Source of the DNA: Pseudosulfitobacter koreensis
GTDB lineage: Bacteria > Pseudomonadota > Alphaproteobacteria > Rhodobacterales > Rhodobacteraceae
Assembly: GCF_024733015.1 (NCBI RefSeq)
Contig: NZ_JANKJG010000003.1
Coordinates: forward strand, 62,001-126,000
Direction of reading: 5' to 3'
Length of the DNA stretch: 64,000 nucleotides
Shown here: positions 9,004 to 18,024 of the stretch, piece by piece
Layout: the number at the start of each line of letters is the position of its first letter
Numbering within the stretch: the first letter of the stretch is position 1
Position numbers and translations under genes: made by a program
The notes under the pieces: model-generated
Told to the model about the DNA's origin: nothing
Database searches by the model: none
What the model saw: the letters and a program-made list of their open reading frames with translations, nothing else

Positions 9004-11034
9004 CTAACGCCACAAATGCGCGTATGAGGCAAAGACGCCCTGCAGCTTTGCGGCCAGCCGGTTCAGCGCACCGGGATGCGGCACGTCACCCGAGGCCAGC
9101 CGTTCGGTGACCACCTCGACGGGGCAGGGCAGGCCACTTTTGGGGTCGAAATAGCGCGGGTAATCAATCAGCGTGGCATGGACCAATCCGGCCAGGTCAG
9201 GCAGCGCGCGGCGGCGCGGTGGCACGTCGCCGCGATCATCGGTCAGCCCCCAGCCCGCATAGAACGGCGCGCCGGTGGTGGTGACGGGCACGCCCCGCAC
9301 CAGCGCCTCGAACCCTGTCAGCGAGGTCATGGTCCACAGCCGGTCCACCTGTCCCAGAAGCGCTGCAATGTCGGTCTGCGCGGCGACCACATCCGCGATG
9401 TCGCTCGCGTCAAAGGCCCCGGCGCGCAGGCCTGCCTCGACGTCCGGGTGCGGTTTGTAGATCAGCGTGGCCTCGGGGTGCGCGGCACGCGCGGCCTCAA
9501 GCAAGGCGCGATTTGTACATATTTCGCCCGATCCTGTACGTATCGACGCGTCATCCTCGACCTGCCCCACAACCAGCACGCAGGGGCCATCGGGCAGTTC
9601 AGGCAGTGCACCGCCCAGGTTGTATTTGCTCAGTGCCGCATCCTTCAGCTGCCGGATCAGTGCCTCGGCGCGGGCGCGCTGATCGGGGCGCAGGCTGGCC
9701 CGCTCGGCAATCAGACGTTCCAGACGGCTGGGCTGGGACGGGTCGTAGTAGATCCCCAAGTCATCAGTCACCAGCGACAGCGGCGGCACCAGCTCGGCGC
9801 CCAGACCGCGCGACCGCAGAAAGCCGTCCTCGACACGCACGGCATCGCCATGCCCCACCTGCGCCTTGCCCGCCCAGACCATCCAGGGCCGCCCGGTGGC
9901 GCGGGCTCGGGCAGGGTCGTCCTGAAAGACCATCCGCTTGTGACGGCCAAAGACCTTTTGCAGGGGCGCGCGTTTCCACAGGCGCATGCCGCTGGCCACC
10001 CAGCTGAGGTGATCGGCGCGCCATGCGCGGGTTTGTGCGGCGAGTGTCTCGATGGCAGTTTCGGCGCTGCACAGGCAATCGCGATAAGGATCGTACCATT
10101 TGGGATAGAGCAGCATCGCCCCCGCGAAAAGCTGCGCGCGAGTCAGGCTGCGCTGGCGGCGCTGCACCGGAAATTCGTCGGTGGTTAGCCCCCAGCCCGC
10201 ATAGAACGGTTGCCCGAACACGCGGGGCTTGTGGCCCGCGAAGATCGCCTCGAACCCCAGTTGCGACGAGACGGTGTAGACGCCGATGGCCCCCTCGAAC
10301 AGGGTCCACGGGCTGATCGCGTCGTCCATCATCGTGATGCGGTCGTTGCAATCGGCAGCGGTGAAATACCCCTGGCGGAACCCTTGGGCGGTCTCGGGAT
10401 GCGTCTTGATCACGATGGGCGCGCCGGGGTGTTCCTCTTGCGCGACAAAGAGCATTTCGAGAAATCGGTTGCGGTCGGCCCCGCTGGCGCGCACCGACGC
10501 GTCGCCGAATGTCTGGTCGATGACCACCACATAGCCCGGCGTCAGCGGCGCGCGCGTGGCATCGAAGGCGGTATATTTGGTCAGATGCGCCTCTTGCAGC
10601 CGCGCGATGCAGCCGCGGGCGCGGTTCAGCAGGGCGGTGTCGTCCAGCGGGTCGTCGCGCAGGATCTTCTCAAGGTCGGATGGCTGCGCAGGGTCGAAAT
10701 GCAAACCGGAATAGTCGATCAGCAGGCCCAGCGGCGGATCGCCCGCCCGCCCGGATGCACGCCCCGGAAACAGCGAGCGCAGCCAGGCGTCTTCGATCCG
10801 CACGAGGGGCGCGCCATGTTTCGCGGCGATGCTCTCGCCCCGATGCGCGGTCGGGCTGTTGCCCCAGACGCCCACCAGATCACCCTCGCGCGGCAGGCCC
10901 AGCGCAATCTTGTAGCCTGCCAGTTGCAGAATGCGCCGCACCCGGCGCTGGGTCAGAAAACCGCCGTTGTAAACGCAAAGCCGCCGGACCTTTTCAGGTC
11001 CGGCGACGTGCATGCCCTGCGGTGCAGGCGTCAA
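9004..11034 (-). CDS. kpsC: capsule Kdo-linker glycosyltransferase KpsC
   Basis: A 676-residue protein of the KpsC family, which builds the beta-Kdo linker joining group 2/3-type capsules to a phosphatidylglycerol anchor. The two homologous halves are plain to see. The first has VIDQTFGDASVRASGADR, VIKTHPE and FGQPFYAGWGLT. The second has EDGFLRSRGLG, VGQVEDDASIRTG, YKPHPDV and TGAPFYAGWGLTDD. Two transferase domains are the family hallmark. The longest frame starts at a TTG (11034) three bases after the stop of the export lipoprotein gene; an ATG at 11013 is the alternative. Confidence 0.93.
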   Translation of the reverse strand: MTPAPQGMHVAGPEKVRRLCVYNGGFLTQRRVRRILQLAGYKIALGLPREGDLVGVWGNSPTAHRGESIAAKHGAPLVRIEDAWLRSLFPGRASGRAGDPPLGLLIDYSGLHFDPAQPSDLEKILRDDPLDDTALLNRARGCIARLQEAHLTKYTAFDATRAPLTPGYVVVIDQTFGDASVRASGADRNRFLEMLFVAQEEHPGAPIVIKTHPETAQGFRQGYFTAADCNDRITMMDDAISPWTLFEGAIGVYTVSSQLGFEAIFAGHKPRVFGQPFYAGWGLTTDEFPVQRRQRSLTRAQLFAGAMLLYPKWYDPYRDCLCSAETAIETLAAQTRAWRADHLSWVASGMRLWKRAPLQKVFGRHKRMVFQDDPARARATGRPWMVWAGKAQVGHGDAVRVEDGFLRSRGLGAELVPPLSLVTDDLGIYYDPSQPSRLERLIAERASLRPDQRARAEALIRQLKDAALSKYNLGGALPELPDGPCVLVVGQVEDDASIRTGSGEICTNRALLEAARAAHPEATLIYKPHPDVEAGLRAGAFDASDIADVVAAQTDIAALLGQVDRLWTMTSLTGFEALVRGVPVTTTGAPFYAGWGLTDDRGDVPPRRRALPDLAGLVHATLIDYPRYFDPKSGLPCPVEVVTERLASGDVPHPGALNRLAAKLQGVFASYAHLWR

Positions 11035-11037
11035 AGG

Positions 11038-12171
11038 TCAGTTTCCGGCGATGCTTGCCAGCGAGTTGACGGACCCCGCAGGCCCGGTCAGCGCCGAGAG
11101 GATCTTGGTGAACTGCGTATAGGGTGCTTCGGTCACGTAGATCGTGTCGCCATCGCGGATCAGGAAGTCGCGCGCCTCGAACATGCCATTGGGTTGCGTC
11201 AGGTCCAGGACATAGACCATCCGCTGCGCCCCTTGCAGGTCGTTGCGGCCCAGAACCGAATTGGCGATGACCGCGTCTTCGTTGCGCATCACGAAGATGC
11301 CCGTCGGGTCCGCCGTCACGGGGTTCAGACCGCCGACCTGCGCGATGGCTTCCAGCGCGCTCATGTTCTGGCTTTTGAATGGAACACGGGCCTGACCGCC
11401 CGTTGCACCCAGCGCCGTAAAGGCGCGGGTGTCTTCCTCGACCAGAACCCGGTCGCCACCGCGCAAGGCGATGTCGAGTTCGGGGTGGTCATAGAGGTCC
11501 TGCAGCCAGATCTTGCCGCGCTGCGTGCCGCGAATGACGGTCACTTGCGCGATTTCGGGCGGGATGGTCACGCCGCCCGCGCGGGCCAGCATGGCCCCCA
11601 GCGTGCGCGTGGGCCGCTCGATCGCGTAAACACCCTGGCCGCCGATCGCACCGATCAGCGACACGGTCGAGCCGTCACCGGCGAGCCTGCGCACCTGCAC
11701 TTGCGGGTCAGGGGTCTGCTCTTCAAGCTTGGCGGTGATGATGCGGCGAATGGCTTCGGGGCTGTTGCCCGCGGCACGGATACGGCCCGCATAGGGCACA
11801 AAGATGAACCCGGCACCGTCGACCTGCACTTCTTCCAGCGGGGTGGCGTTCTGCATTTCGCCGGCCAGCAGGCCGTCATCGACGTTTTCCCAGATCGTCA
11901 GGCCCAGCACGTCGCCGGGCTGGATCGTGTCCGACCCCAGAACGGCGGCGGATTTGAACCCTTCGGAAAAGCCAAGGGCGGGCACCACGGACGTGGCACG
12001 GGTGACGCGATCATTGACCGCTACGATGAACGAATCACCCTCGCGTTGGACGGAGCCGGCATAAATCTGCCGTTTGTTGGGGCCAACCTGTGGCAAACCA
12101 CACGAGCCGAGAACAGCAATCGCTGTCAGCAGCGCGACAGGGCGCGCCCACTTCATACCATGGAAAATCAC
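11038..12171 (-). CDS. polysaccharide export lipoprotein (Wza/KpsD/CtrA family)
   Basis: A 377-residue outer-membrane export protein for capsule. A lipoprotein signal peptide ends in LGSC, so Cys24 would be acylated. The mature protein has the polysaccharide-export domain (QPGDVLGLTIWENVDDG, VDGAGFIFVPYAGRIRAAG), followed by soluble-ligand-binding-beta-grasp repeats (VSLIGAIGGQGVYAIERP, ALEAIAQVGGLNP). These match a Wza-like periplasmic barrel stack. MKW at codon 6 is an alternative start. It is tightly coupled to kpsC downstream. The ABC transporter genes kpsMT and kpsE are not in this window. Confidence 0.9.
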   Translation of the reverse strand: MIFHGMKWARPVALLTAIAVLGSCGLPQVGPNKRQIYAGSVQREGDSFIVAVNDRVTRATSVVPALGFSEGFKSAAVLGSDTIQPGDVLGLTIWENVDDGLLAGEMQNATPLEEVQVDGAGFIFVPYAGRIRAAGNSPEAIRRIITAKLEEQTPDPQVQVRRLAGDGSTVSLIGAIGGQGVYAIERPTRTLGAMLARAGGVTIPPEIAQVTVIRGTQRGKIWLQDLYDHPELDIALRGGDRVLVEEDTRAFTALGATGGQARVPFKSQNMSALEAIAQVGGLNPVTADPTGIFVMRNEDAVIANSVLGRNDLQGAQRMVYVLDLTQPNGMFEARDFLIRDGDTIYVTEAPYTQFTKILSALTGPAGSVNSLASIAGN

Positions 12172-12211
12172 TGCGCGGTCTCCTCGACCTATTCTTGTTC
12201 TGCCTCAAAAT

Positions 12212-12228
12212 CCCCGATTGTTTCGGGG
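12212..12228 (-). terminator. hairpin with U-tract after kpsS
   Basis: On the minus strand CCCCGA and TCGGGG pair around a 5-base loop and are followed at once by ATTTTG. This is a short rho-independent-like terminator 60-76 bp after the kpsS stop and before the export lipoprotein gene. The sequence after the stem (GGGGATTTTGAGGC) resembles the dispersed repeat seen at 440-475, so it may be a diverged member of that family. Confidence 0.5.
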
Positions 12229-12287
12229 TATTAGCGACCAAGCTACCGGAATCCGCAGAGAAAATCTACCGCTAGGGGTGGTGTGGT

Positions 12288-13580
12288 TCAGTTGACCAAC
12301 CGCAACTGTTGCCTTGGAGCCGCGGTTCCGGATTTTAGTGCGTCATACGGATCTTCGGGTGAGAGCATCATGTCGACAACATGGCGTAGCAATTGCCGCC
12401 GCCCGCGCGACGAATAGAAGCCGCCCGGCAGTTGCGAGGTTTCCAGCAGATAGCGCCGGTAATCCTTGTAGGCCTTGTTGTCGGGGCGGGTGGCGCCACG
12501 GAAAAACGCATCGAGCGGTTGGTCCGACACGAACTCGGGCTGGTTGTAGACCGCGCGGCCAAAGACCTTGAGCGGGATGCCCCGCCACAGCACCTGTTGG
12601 CCTGCGGTGGAATTCACGGTCACGGCGCTGCGCGCTTCGTTCATCAGGCCCGCCAGCTTGCCGCCGCGCACATAATGCACTCGGTCCATGACGCCGTATT
12701 CGCGGGCCAGCCTGCGGATGGCACGGCGCACCGGAACGCGACCATCCTCCAGCGGATGATCCTTGAACACAAGGTGGTGGTGGTTCGGCGCACCCTTCGC
12801 AAATCCCTCGATCACCACCTTGAGGAAGTCAGACATCGTGTCGAAGGGCGAATGTTGCTGAAAACTGGAATCATGTTCCAGTTGCAGCAGCGCCAGATGA
12901 TAGGGAAAGCCGCCGTGGCGCACACGCAGCGTGCTGATCCGCCGGTCGATGGCGTGGAATGGCATCAGCAGCAGCCGACGCACGTAGAGCTGGAATTCCT
13001 TGGTCACGCCGATGCTGCGATGCGGGCGGAAATTGCGGTAGTCGCCGTTTCGGAACATCACGAACCAATGGTAGAGCGCGCCATAGAACACGTGCTGGCG
13101 CATGTCGCCCCAATGAGCGGGGGGCAGAGGGGCCTCCATGTCGGACATGGCCAGCGCCTCTTGCATCTGGGCAATGCTCATGCCCATCAGCCGCGAATTG
13201 CCGTTGGTGCCGCCGCGTTCGTAAGTGACCCAATAGGGCCTCATATAGCCTTCTTCGAAAACATGCACGGTGATCCCGCGCCGCTTCGCCTCGGCCACGG
13301 CGCTGGCGTGGATGGGACGGGTGTCACCATAAAGCACGATGTCGGTCACATTGCGGGCGGTGCACAGATCGGCAAAGGTCTGCGGCCAATCCTCGGCCGT
13401 GCCGCGATAGGGGATATAGCTGGACGGGTGGAACCAGAAGGCCCGGTCGCCCGCATTGAAACCCACACGGCACACGGACGCCCCCGCGCGGCGCAGCATT
13501 TTTCCAAGACGGTTGAAAAATGGTCCGTGCGGGCCCTGCAGGAACAGGAATACGCGTTGATCGGCGGTCGTGTGTGGCAT
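12288..13580 (-). CDS. kpsS: capsule Kdo-linker glycosyltransferase KpsS
   Basis: A 430-residue protein of the KpsS/LipB family, which adds the first beta-Kdo to lyso-phosphatidylglycerol before KpsC extends the linker. Recognisable segments are FLFLQGPHGPFFNRLGKML at the N-terminus, VFEEGYMRPYWVTYERGG, HLVFKDHPLEDG, and NSTAGQQVLWRGIPLKVFG near the C-terminus. The frame is open 41 codons further upstream, but the ATG at 13580 has AGGGA directly before it and matches the usual N-terminus. The gene points away from ribE and its promoter must lie in the 13581-13747 gap. Confidence 0.92.
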   Translation of the reverse strand: MPHTTADQRVFLFLQGPHGPFFNRLGKMLRRAGASVCRVGFNAGDRAFWFHPSSYIPYRGTAEDWPQTFADLCTARNVTDIVLYGDTRPIHASAVAEAKRRGITVHVFEEGYMRPYWVTYERGGTNGNSRLMGMSIAQMQEALAMSDMEAPLPPAHWGDMRQHVFYGALYHWFVMFRNGDYRNFRPHRSIGVTKEFQLYVRRLLLMPFHAIDRRISTLRVRHGGFPYHLALLQLEHDSSFQQHSPFDTMSDFLKVVIEGFAKGAPNHHHLVFKDHPLEDGRVPVRRAIRRLAREYGVMDRVHYVRGGKLAGLMNEARSAVTVNSTAGQQVLWRGIPLKVFGRAVYNQPEFVSDQPLDAFFRGATRPDNKAYKDYRRYLLETSQLPGGFYSSRGRRQLLRHVVDMMLSPEDPYDALKSGTAAPRQQLRLVN

Positions 13581-13747
13581 CGGTTCCCTGACTGGACGGA
13601 AAAGGTTATCTTCCAGTGACCATCCAAATCCGGCTGAAATATGACTGTGCTTGGGCATTTGCGCAATGGCTGCGGATCTTGCACACCTCTTGCGCGGGGG
13701 CACCGGCAGGTTTAGCTGAAAGGATCAGCGTCAAAGGGGGCACCGCC

Positions 13748-14335
13748 ATGTTTACAGGGATCATCACGGATATCGGCAAAGTCGCCGCATTGGAGCACGC
13801 GGGCGACCTGCGCGCGCGGATCGAAACCAGCTATGACACGGCCCGCATCGACATGGGGGCGTCTATCGCGTCGGACGGGGTTTGCCTGACTGTCGTGGCG
13901 TTGGGCGACGATTGGTATGATGTGGACATCAGCGCAGAGACCTTGTCGAAGACCAACCTTGGGGCATGGACCGAAGGCAAGCGGGTCAATCTGGAGCGCG
14001 CGCTGAAGGTGGGCGACGAGCTGGGCGGTCACATCGTGTCGGGCCACATCGACGGCGTGGCCGAGGTGATCTCGGTCACGGACGAGGGCGACAGCACGCG
14101 TGTGAAATTGCGCGCACCTGCCGCCCTGTCGCGGTTCATCGCGTCCAAGGGGTCGGTTGCTCTGAACGGCACATCGCTGACGGTGAACGAGGTGGACGGC
14201 GACGTGTTCGGCATCAACTTTATCCCGCACACCAAGGAAATGACGACCTGGGGCGACGTGGCCGTGGGCGACGCCATCAACCTCGAGATCGACACACTGG
14301 CCCGCTACGTCGCGCGGCTGGCCGAGGCTGGCTGA
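13748..14335 (+). CDS. ribE: riboflavin synthase, alpha chain
   Basis: A 195-residue riboflavin synthase that dismutates two 6,7-dimethyl-8-ribityllumazine molecules to riboflavin. It has the two tandem lumazine-binding halves, starting MFTGIITDIG and with SDGVCLTV in the first and LNGTSLTVNEV in the second. The frame is open far upstream, but the family N-terminus MFTGI and an AGGGGG ribosome site fix the start at 13748. It is separated from ribD by the leftward capsule genes, so it has its own promoter. A strong terminator follows. Confidence 0.96.
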   Translation: MFTGIITDIGKVAALEHAGDLRARIETSYDTARIDMGASIASDGVCLTVVALGDDWYDVDISAETLSKTNLGAWTEGKRVNLERALKVGDELGGHIVSGHIDGVAEVISVTDEGDSTRVKLRAPAALSRFIASKGSVALNGTSLTVNEVDGDVFGINFIPHTKEMTTWGDVAVGDAINLEIDTLARYVARLAEAG

Positions 14336-14343
14336 GAACTGAT

Positions 14344-14379
14344 GCGCCCCCGCAGGTGTGTGCAGGGGCGCTTTGGTTT
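14344..14379 (+). terminator. rho-independent terminator of ribE
   Basis: GCGCCCC at 14344-14350 pairs with GGGGCGC at 14365-14371. GCA/TGC extends the stem after one mismatch. TTTGGTTT follows. It starts 9 bp after the ribE stop. It also lies beyond the 3' end of the convergent serine hydrolase gene and could serve both. Confidence 0.75.
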
Positions 14380-14394
14380 CAGGTGCGGTGCAGC

Positions 14395-15672
14395 TTAGTC
14401 CTGACTTTCCGCGATGGCGCTGAACGCCAGATTCTTGAAGATCACGCGCAGCGGGCCGCGATTGGCCGGTGACTGGATCATCAAAAGCGCGATCATGTCT
14501 TCCTTGGGGTCGGTGTGATAGGCCGTGCCTGCAGCACCACCCCAGTTGAACTCGCCCTCCGAGCCCAGCGAGGGCGCATTGCCGTTCTGCAACCGCACCG
14601 CATAGCCCAGACCAAAGCCATAGCCGGGACCGGGCAAGTAGTATTTGCCGGGCGTGATCCCCTCCAGGTGGTTCGCGGTCATCAGTTGCACCGTCATGGG
14701 CGACAACAGGCGGGTGCCGTTCAATTCGCCGCCGTTCAGCATCATCTGCGCGAATTTGGAATAGTCGTGCACTGTGGACATCAACCCGCCGCCGCCCGAC
14801 TGGTTTGGTTTGCGCACGCGTGGATCGAAGACGTCGCCTTCACCCAGGCCGGCCTGATCCGAGAATGGTTCGGCGATGCGGGGGAAGTCGGCCTCGTCGT
14901 CGATGTAGAACGCGGTGTCGTCCATGCCCAGCGGCTCGAAGATACGGGCGGTCATGAACTCTTCGAGGCTTTGGCCCGAGACTTTCTCGACCACGGCCCC
15001 CAGCACGTCGGTGGCGCGGGAATATTCCCACGTGGTGCCCGGATCATGTTCCAGCGGCAAGCTGGCCAGCAGGTTTGCCTGCTCGATGCCCGTATTCTCT
15101 GACGAAAATACGCCCGCCTCGTTATAGGCCTCGCGCGCAGGGCCCGCGCCGAAGAACCCATAGGTCAGCCCGGCGGTATGGCGCATCAGGTCGCGCACCG
15201 TCATCGTGCCCTTGGCGGGGCGGGTGACGGCATTGCCCTCGGCGTCGGTCTCGCCGGTGACGACGGTCATGTCCTTGAACGCGGGCAGGTAGTTGGCAAC
15301 CGGAGCCTCGAGCACCAGCCGCCCCTCTTCGACCAGCATCATCGCGGCGACGGTGGTGATCGGTTTGGTCATCGAATAGATGCGAAAGAGCGTGTCTTCG
15401 GTCATCGGCTCGCCGTCAGGCGTGCGTTTGCCAAGCGTCGACAGATGCGCGATCTGGCCGTCGCGGATCAGCATGATGACGGCGCCGGGGGTCATCCCCT
15501 TGTCGATCAGCGCGCTGAACGTGGCGTCCATCCGGGCCAGGCGCGATGGGTCCAGCCCCAGTTCGGTCGCGTCGCCCCGTGGCAGTTCCTGCGCAAGCGA
15601 TGCGGTCACAGAGGCCAGCGCGGTGGCAATGGTGACGGCCCCGGCAAGCAGGCCGGTTCTGAGTGTAATCAT
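14395..15672 (-). CDS. secreted beta-lactamase-fold serine hydrolase
   Basis: A 425-residue protein of the beta-lactamase/PBP4*/EstB family (Pfam Beta-lactamase). It has a signal peptide (MITLRTGLLAGAVTIATALA ... SLAQ). The nucleophile motif SxxK is Ser100-Met-Thr-Lys103 (YSMTKP), and WEYSRATDVLG is the YxN-like element. Such proteins are mostly esterases or peptidases; true beta-lactamase activity should not be assumed. It is oriented against ribE and ribB, interrupting the riboflavin gene order, and is probably monocistronic. Confidence 0.88.
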   Translation of the reverse strand: MITLRTGLLAGAVTIATALASVTASLAQELPRGDATELGLDPSRLARMDATFSALIDKGMTPGAVIMLIRDGQIAHLSTLGKRTPDGEPMTEDTLFRIYSMTKPITTVAAMMLVEEGRLVLEAPVANYLPAFKDMTVVTGETDAEGNAVTRPAKGTMTVRDLMRHTAGLTYGFFGAGPAREAYNEAGVFSSENTGIEQANLLASLPLEHDPGTTWEYSRATDVLGAVVEKVSGQSLEEFMTARIFEPLGMDDTAFYIDDEADFPRIAEPFSDQAGLGEGDVFDPRVRKPNQSGGGGLMSTVHDYSKFAQMMLNGGELNGTRLLSPMTVQLMTANHLEGITPGKYYLPGPGYGFGLGYAVRLQNGNAPSLGSEGEFNWGGAAGTAYHTDPKEDMIALLMIQSPANRGPLRVIFKNLAFSAIAESQD

Positions 15673-15869
15673 CGTGTTTCTCCTCCCAAAGAAAGTGCGA
15701 CTTTTGTGTGTCGCGGTATCAGACTAACGAATTTGCAACGCGCGGTGGAAGTTACCCTGCGGCGCTTTGGCTTGTGCATCGGCGCACAGCCCCCTGAACG
15801 ACAGCCCGCACTGGCGTTTTGCGACCTTAGGGATTATCTGCCGGATAACAGTTCAAACGGAGGCGCCAC

Positions 15870-17009
15870 ATGCCCGAGAGCAAGACATTCGAAACGCCAG
15901 GCCCCGTCGAAGGCAGCCTTGCGGACGCCATCAGCCCGATCGAAGAGATCATCGAGGAAGCACGCGCGGGCAAGATGTTCATTCTGGTCGACCACGAAGA
16001 CCGCGAGAACGAGGGCGATCTGGTGATCCCCGCAGGTTTTGCCGATGCCAAGGCTGTGAACTTCATGGCGACGCACGGGCGCGGGCTGATATGCCTGACG
16101 CTGCCCGCCGAGCGGATCGAGGAACTGGGCCTGCCGATGATGGCGATGCACAACTCGTCGCGGCATGAAACCGCGTTTACCGTCAGCATCGAAGCGCGCG
16201 AGGGCGTAAGCACCGGCATCTCCGCCGCCGACCGGGCGCTGACCGTTGCGACCGCGATCAACCCGCAGGCGGGTGCCGCCGATATCGCGACGCCCGGCCA
16301 CGTGTTTCCGCTGCGCGCCCGTCCCGGCGGCGTTCTGGTGCGCGCCGGTCACACCGAGGCAGGCTGCGACGTGGCGCGGCTGGCGGGGCATTACCCTGCG
16401 TCGGTCATCTGCGAGATCATGAAACCCGACGGCGAGATGGCGCGCCTGCCCGATCTGGTGGACTATGCGCGAGAGCATGGGCTGAAGATCGGCACGATAA
16501 GCGATCTGATCGCGTATCGCCGCCGCCACGACAATCTGGTGGACCAGACCGATGCGCGCAAGGTGACGTCGGAATTCGGTGGCGAATGGGACATGCGGAT
16601 TTTCACCGACCAGACCTTTGGCGTCGAACACGTGGCGCTGATCAAGGGCGACATCTCCACGCCCGAACCTGTGCTGGTGCGCACCCATGCGCTGGATGTC
16701 TCGACCGACGTGCTGGGTCTGGGCCCTGCACCCGCCGCCGAACTGCCGCGCGCGATGCAGATCATTGCCGAGGAGGGCCGTGGCGTCGTCTGCCTGTTCC
16801 GCCAGCCGCGCAAGACGCTCAGCGACGAGGTGTCTGGCGAAGATGGCCCGCGCACCGTCAAGAACACCGGGCTTGGCGCGCAGATCCTGTCCAATCTCGG
16901 GGTGCATCAGCTGATCCTGCTGACGGACCACCCGCAAACGCGCTATCTGGGTCTGGATTCGTATAACCTGGAAATCACGGGCACCCGCCCGATCATGGGA
17001 GACGCCTGA
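15870..17009 (+). CDS. ribB: DHBP synthase with degenerate GTP cyclohydrolase II-like domain (RibBX type)
   Basis: A 379-residue protein. Residues about 20-220 are an intact 3,4-dihydroxy-2-butanone-4-phosphate synthase, with DHEDRENEGDLVIPA and HTEAGCD, making the four-carbon riboflavin precursor. The second half aligns with GTP cyclohydrolase II but lacks its zinc cysteines: the region where CxDCGxQL belongs reads VLGLGPAPAAELPRAMQII. It is therefore unlikely to open GTP. RibB fusions with an inactive RibA-like domain (RibBX) are known in Proteobacteria. A separate RibA should exist elsewhere in the genome. ribH starts on the last base of its stop (TGATG). I see no FMN riboswitch upstream. 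Confidence 0.93.
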   Translation: MPESKTFETPGPVEGSLADAISPIEEIIEEARAGKMFILVDHEDRENEGDLVIPAGFADAKAVNFMATHGRGLICLTLPAERIEELGLPMMAMHNSSRHETAFTVSIEAREGVSTGISAADRALTVATAINPQAGAADIATPGHVFPLRARPGGVLVRAGHTEAGCDVARLAGHYPASVICEIMKPDGEMARLPDLVDYAREHGLKIGTISDLIAYRRRHDNLVDQTDARKVTSEFGGEWDMRIFTDQTFGVEHVALIKGDISTPEPVLVRTHALDVSTDVLGLGPAPAAELPRAMQIIAEEGRGVVCLFRQPRKTLSDEVSGEDGPRTVKNTGLGAQILSNLGVHQLILLTDHPQTRYLGLDSYNLEITGTRPIMGDA

Positions 17010-17560
17010 TGGCCGGAACCGAACAACACTATGTGCTGGATCGCCCAAGCTTTGACCGGCCGGTGAAGATCCTGATCGTGGTCTCGCCCTATTACAAGGA
17101 CATCGCCGACAATATGGTCGCCGGTGCCAAGGCCGAAATCGAGGCGGCGGGCGGCACCTGGGATCTGGTCGAAATGCCCGGCGCGCTGGAAATTCCCACC
17201 GCCATCGGCATCTCGGACCGCGCGTCGAACTTCGACGGCTACGTGGCGTTGGGCTGCGTTATTCGTGGTGAAACCACCCACTACGAGACCGTGTGCAACG
17301 ACAGCAGCCGCGCGCTGCAATTGCTGGGTCTGCAGGGCCTGTGCATCGGCAACGGCATCCTGACCGTCGAGACCCGCGCGCAGGCCGAAGTGCGCGCCGA
17401 CGTGAACGGCCAGAACAAGGGCGGTGGGGCGGCGGCTGCGGCCTTGCATCTTGTCGCGCTCGCCCGTAAATGGCGGGGCCAAAGCAAAGGCATCGGGTTC
17501 AAACCGGCCTCTGAGAACACCCTGCTTGCAGGCGACAAAGACGGATCTTCCACAGCATGA
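17009..17560 (+). CDS. ribH: 6,7-dimethyl-8-ribityllumazine synthase
   Basis: A 183-residue lumazine synthase joining the RibB product with the RibD-derived pyrimidine. Diagnostic segments are VSPYYKDIADNMVAGA, VEMPGALEIPTAI, and GCVIRGETTHYETVC with the catalytic His. The C-terminus is about 20 residues longer than minimal family members. It is coupled to ribB by TGATG and to nusB by a 4-nt overlap. Confidence 0.97.
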   Translation: MAGTEQHYVLDRPSFDRPVKILIVVSPYYKDIADNMVAGAKAEIEAAGGTWDLVEMPGALEIPTAIGISDRASNFDGYVALGCVIRGETTHYETVCNDSSRALQLLGLQGLCIGNGILTVETRAQAEVRADVNGQNKGGGAAAAALHLVALARKWRGQSKGIGFKPASENTLLAGDKDGSSTA

Positions 17561-18024
17561 CCCTTTCGGGCAATCAAAAACGCAAGATGCGCTCGGCCTC
17601 GCGGCTTTATGCGGTTCAGGCGCTGTTCCAGATGGAACATTCCAGCATGACCGTCGAGGCGGTGCAGCGCGAGTTTCTGGACCACCGTTTCGGTGCGATC
17701 TACGAAGGCGACGAGATGCAGGAAGGCGATCCCGACCATTTCGCGCGGGTGCTGGAAGATGCGGTGAACTATCAGGCGTCGATCGACCAGATGACCGACC
17801 GTGCGCTGGTGGCGAAATGGCCGATTGCACGGATTGATCCCACATTGCGCGCACTGTTCCGCGCCGCCGGCGCCGAGTTCCGCGATCAAGGCACGCCGCC
17901 CAAGGTGGTGATCGTCGAATACGTCGACGTGGCCAAGGCTTTCTTTCCGGACGGCAAGGAGCCCAGCTTTGTGAATGCGGTTCTGGACCACATGGCGCGC
18001 GAGGCGCGGCCCGAAGGCTTCTGA
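17557..18024 (+). CDS. nusB: transcription antitermination factor NusB
   Basis: A 155-residue all-helical NusB, which with NusE binds boxA RNA during rRNA transcription. Typical segments are RSASRLYAVQALFQME near the N-terminus, DPTLRALFRAAGAEF, and VVIVEYVDVAKAFFPD with FVNAVLDHMAR at the end. ribH-nusB is a widespread pairing. Both ends overlap neighbours (ATGA with ribH, TGATG with the next gene). Confidence 0.95.
   Translation: MTLSGNQKRKMRSASRLYAVQALFQMEHSSMTVEAVQREFLDHRFGAIYEGDEMQEGDPDHFARVLEDAVNYQASIDQMTDRALVAKWPIARIDPTLRALFRAAGAEFRDQGTPPKVVIVEYVDVAKAFFPDGKEPSFVNAVLDHMAREARPEGF

Noticed and set aside
10210..12234. A 674-codon frame antisense to kpsC and the export lipoprotein gene
   Set aside because: Same shadow effect; the minus-strand genes carry clear family motifs throughout.
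14395..15672. Possible antibiotic-resistance beta-lactamase
   Set aside because: The SxxK is present, but the family is mostly esterases and peptidases, and no mobile-element or resistance context exists.
15673..15869. Possible FMN riboswitch before ribB
   Set aside because: The conserved FMN-aptamer core is not visible in the 197-bp gap. Only a promoter-like stretch and a 5-bp dyad (TTATC/GATAA at 15834-15848) are seen.
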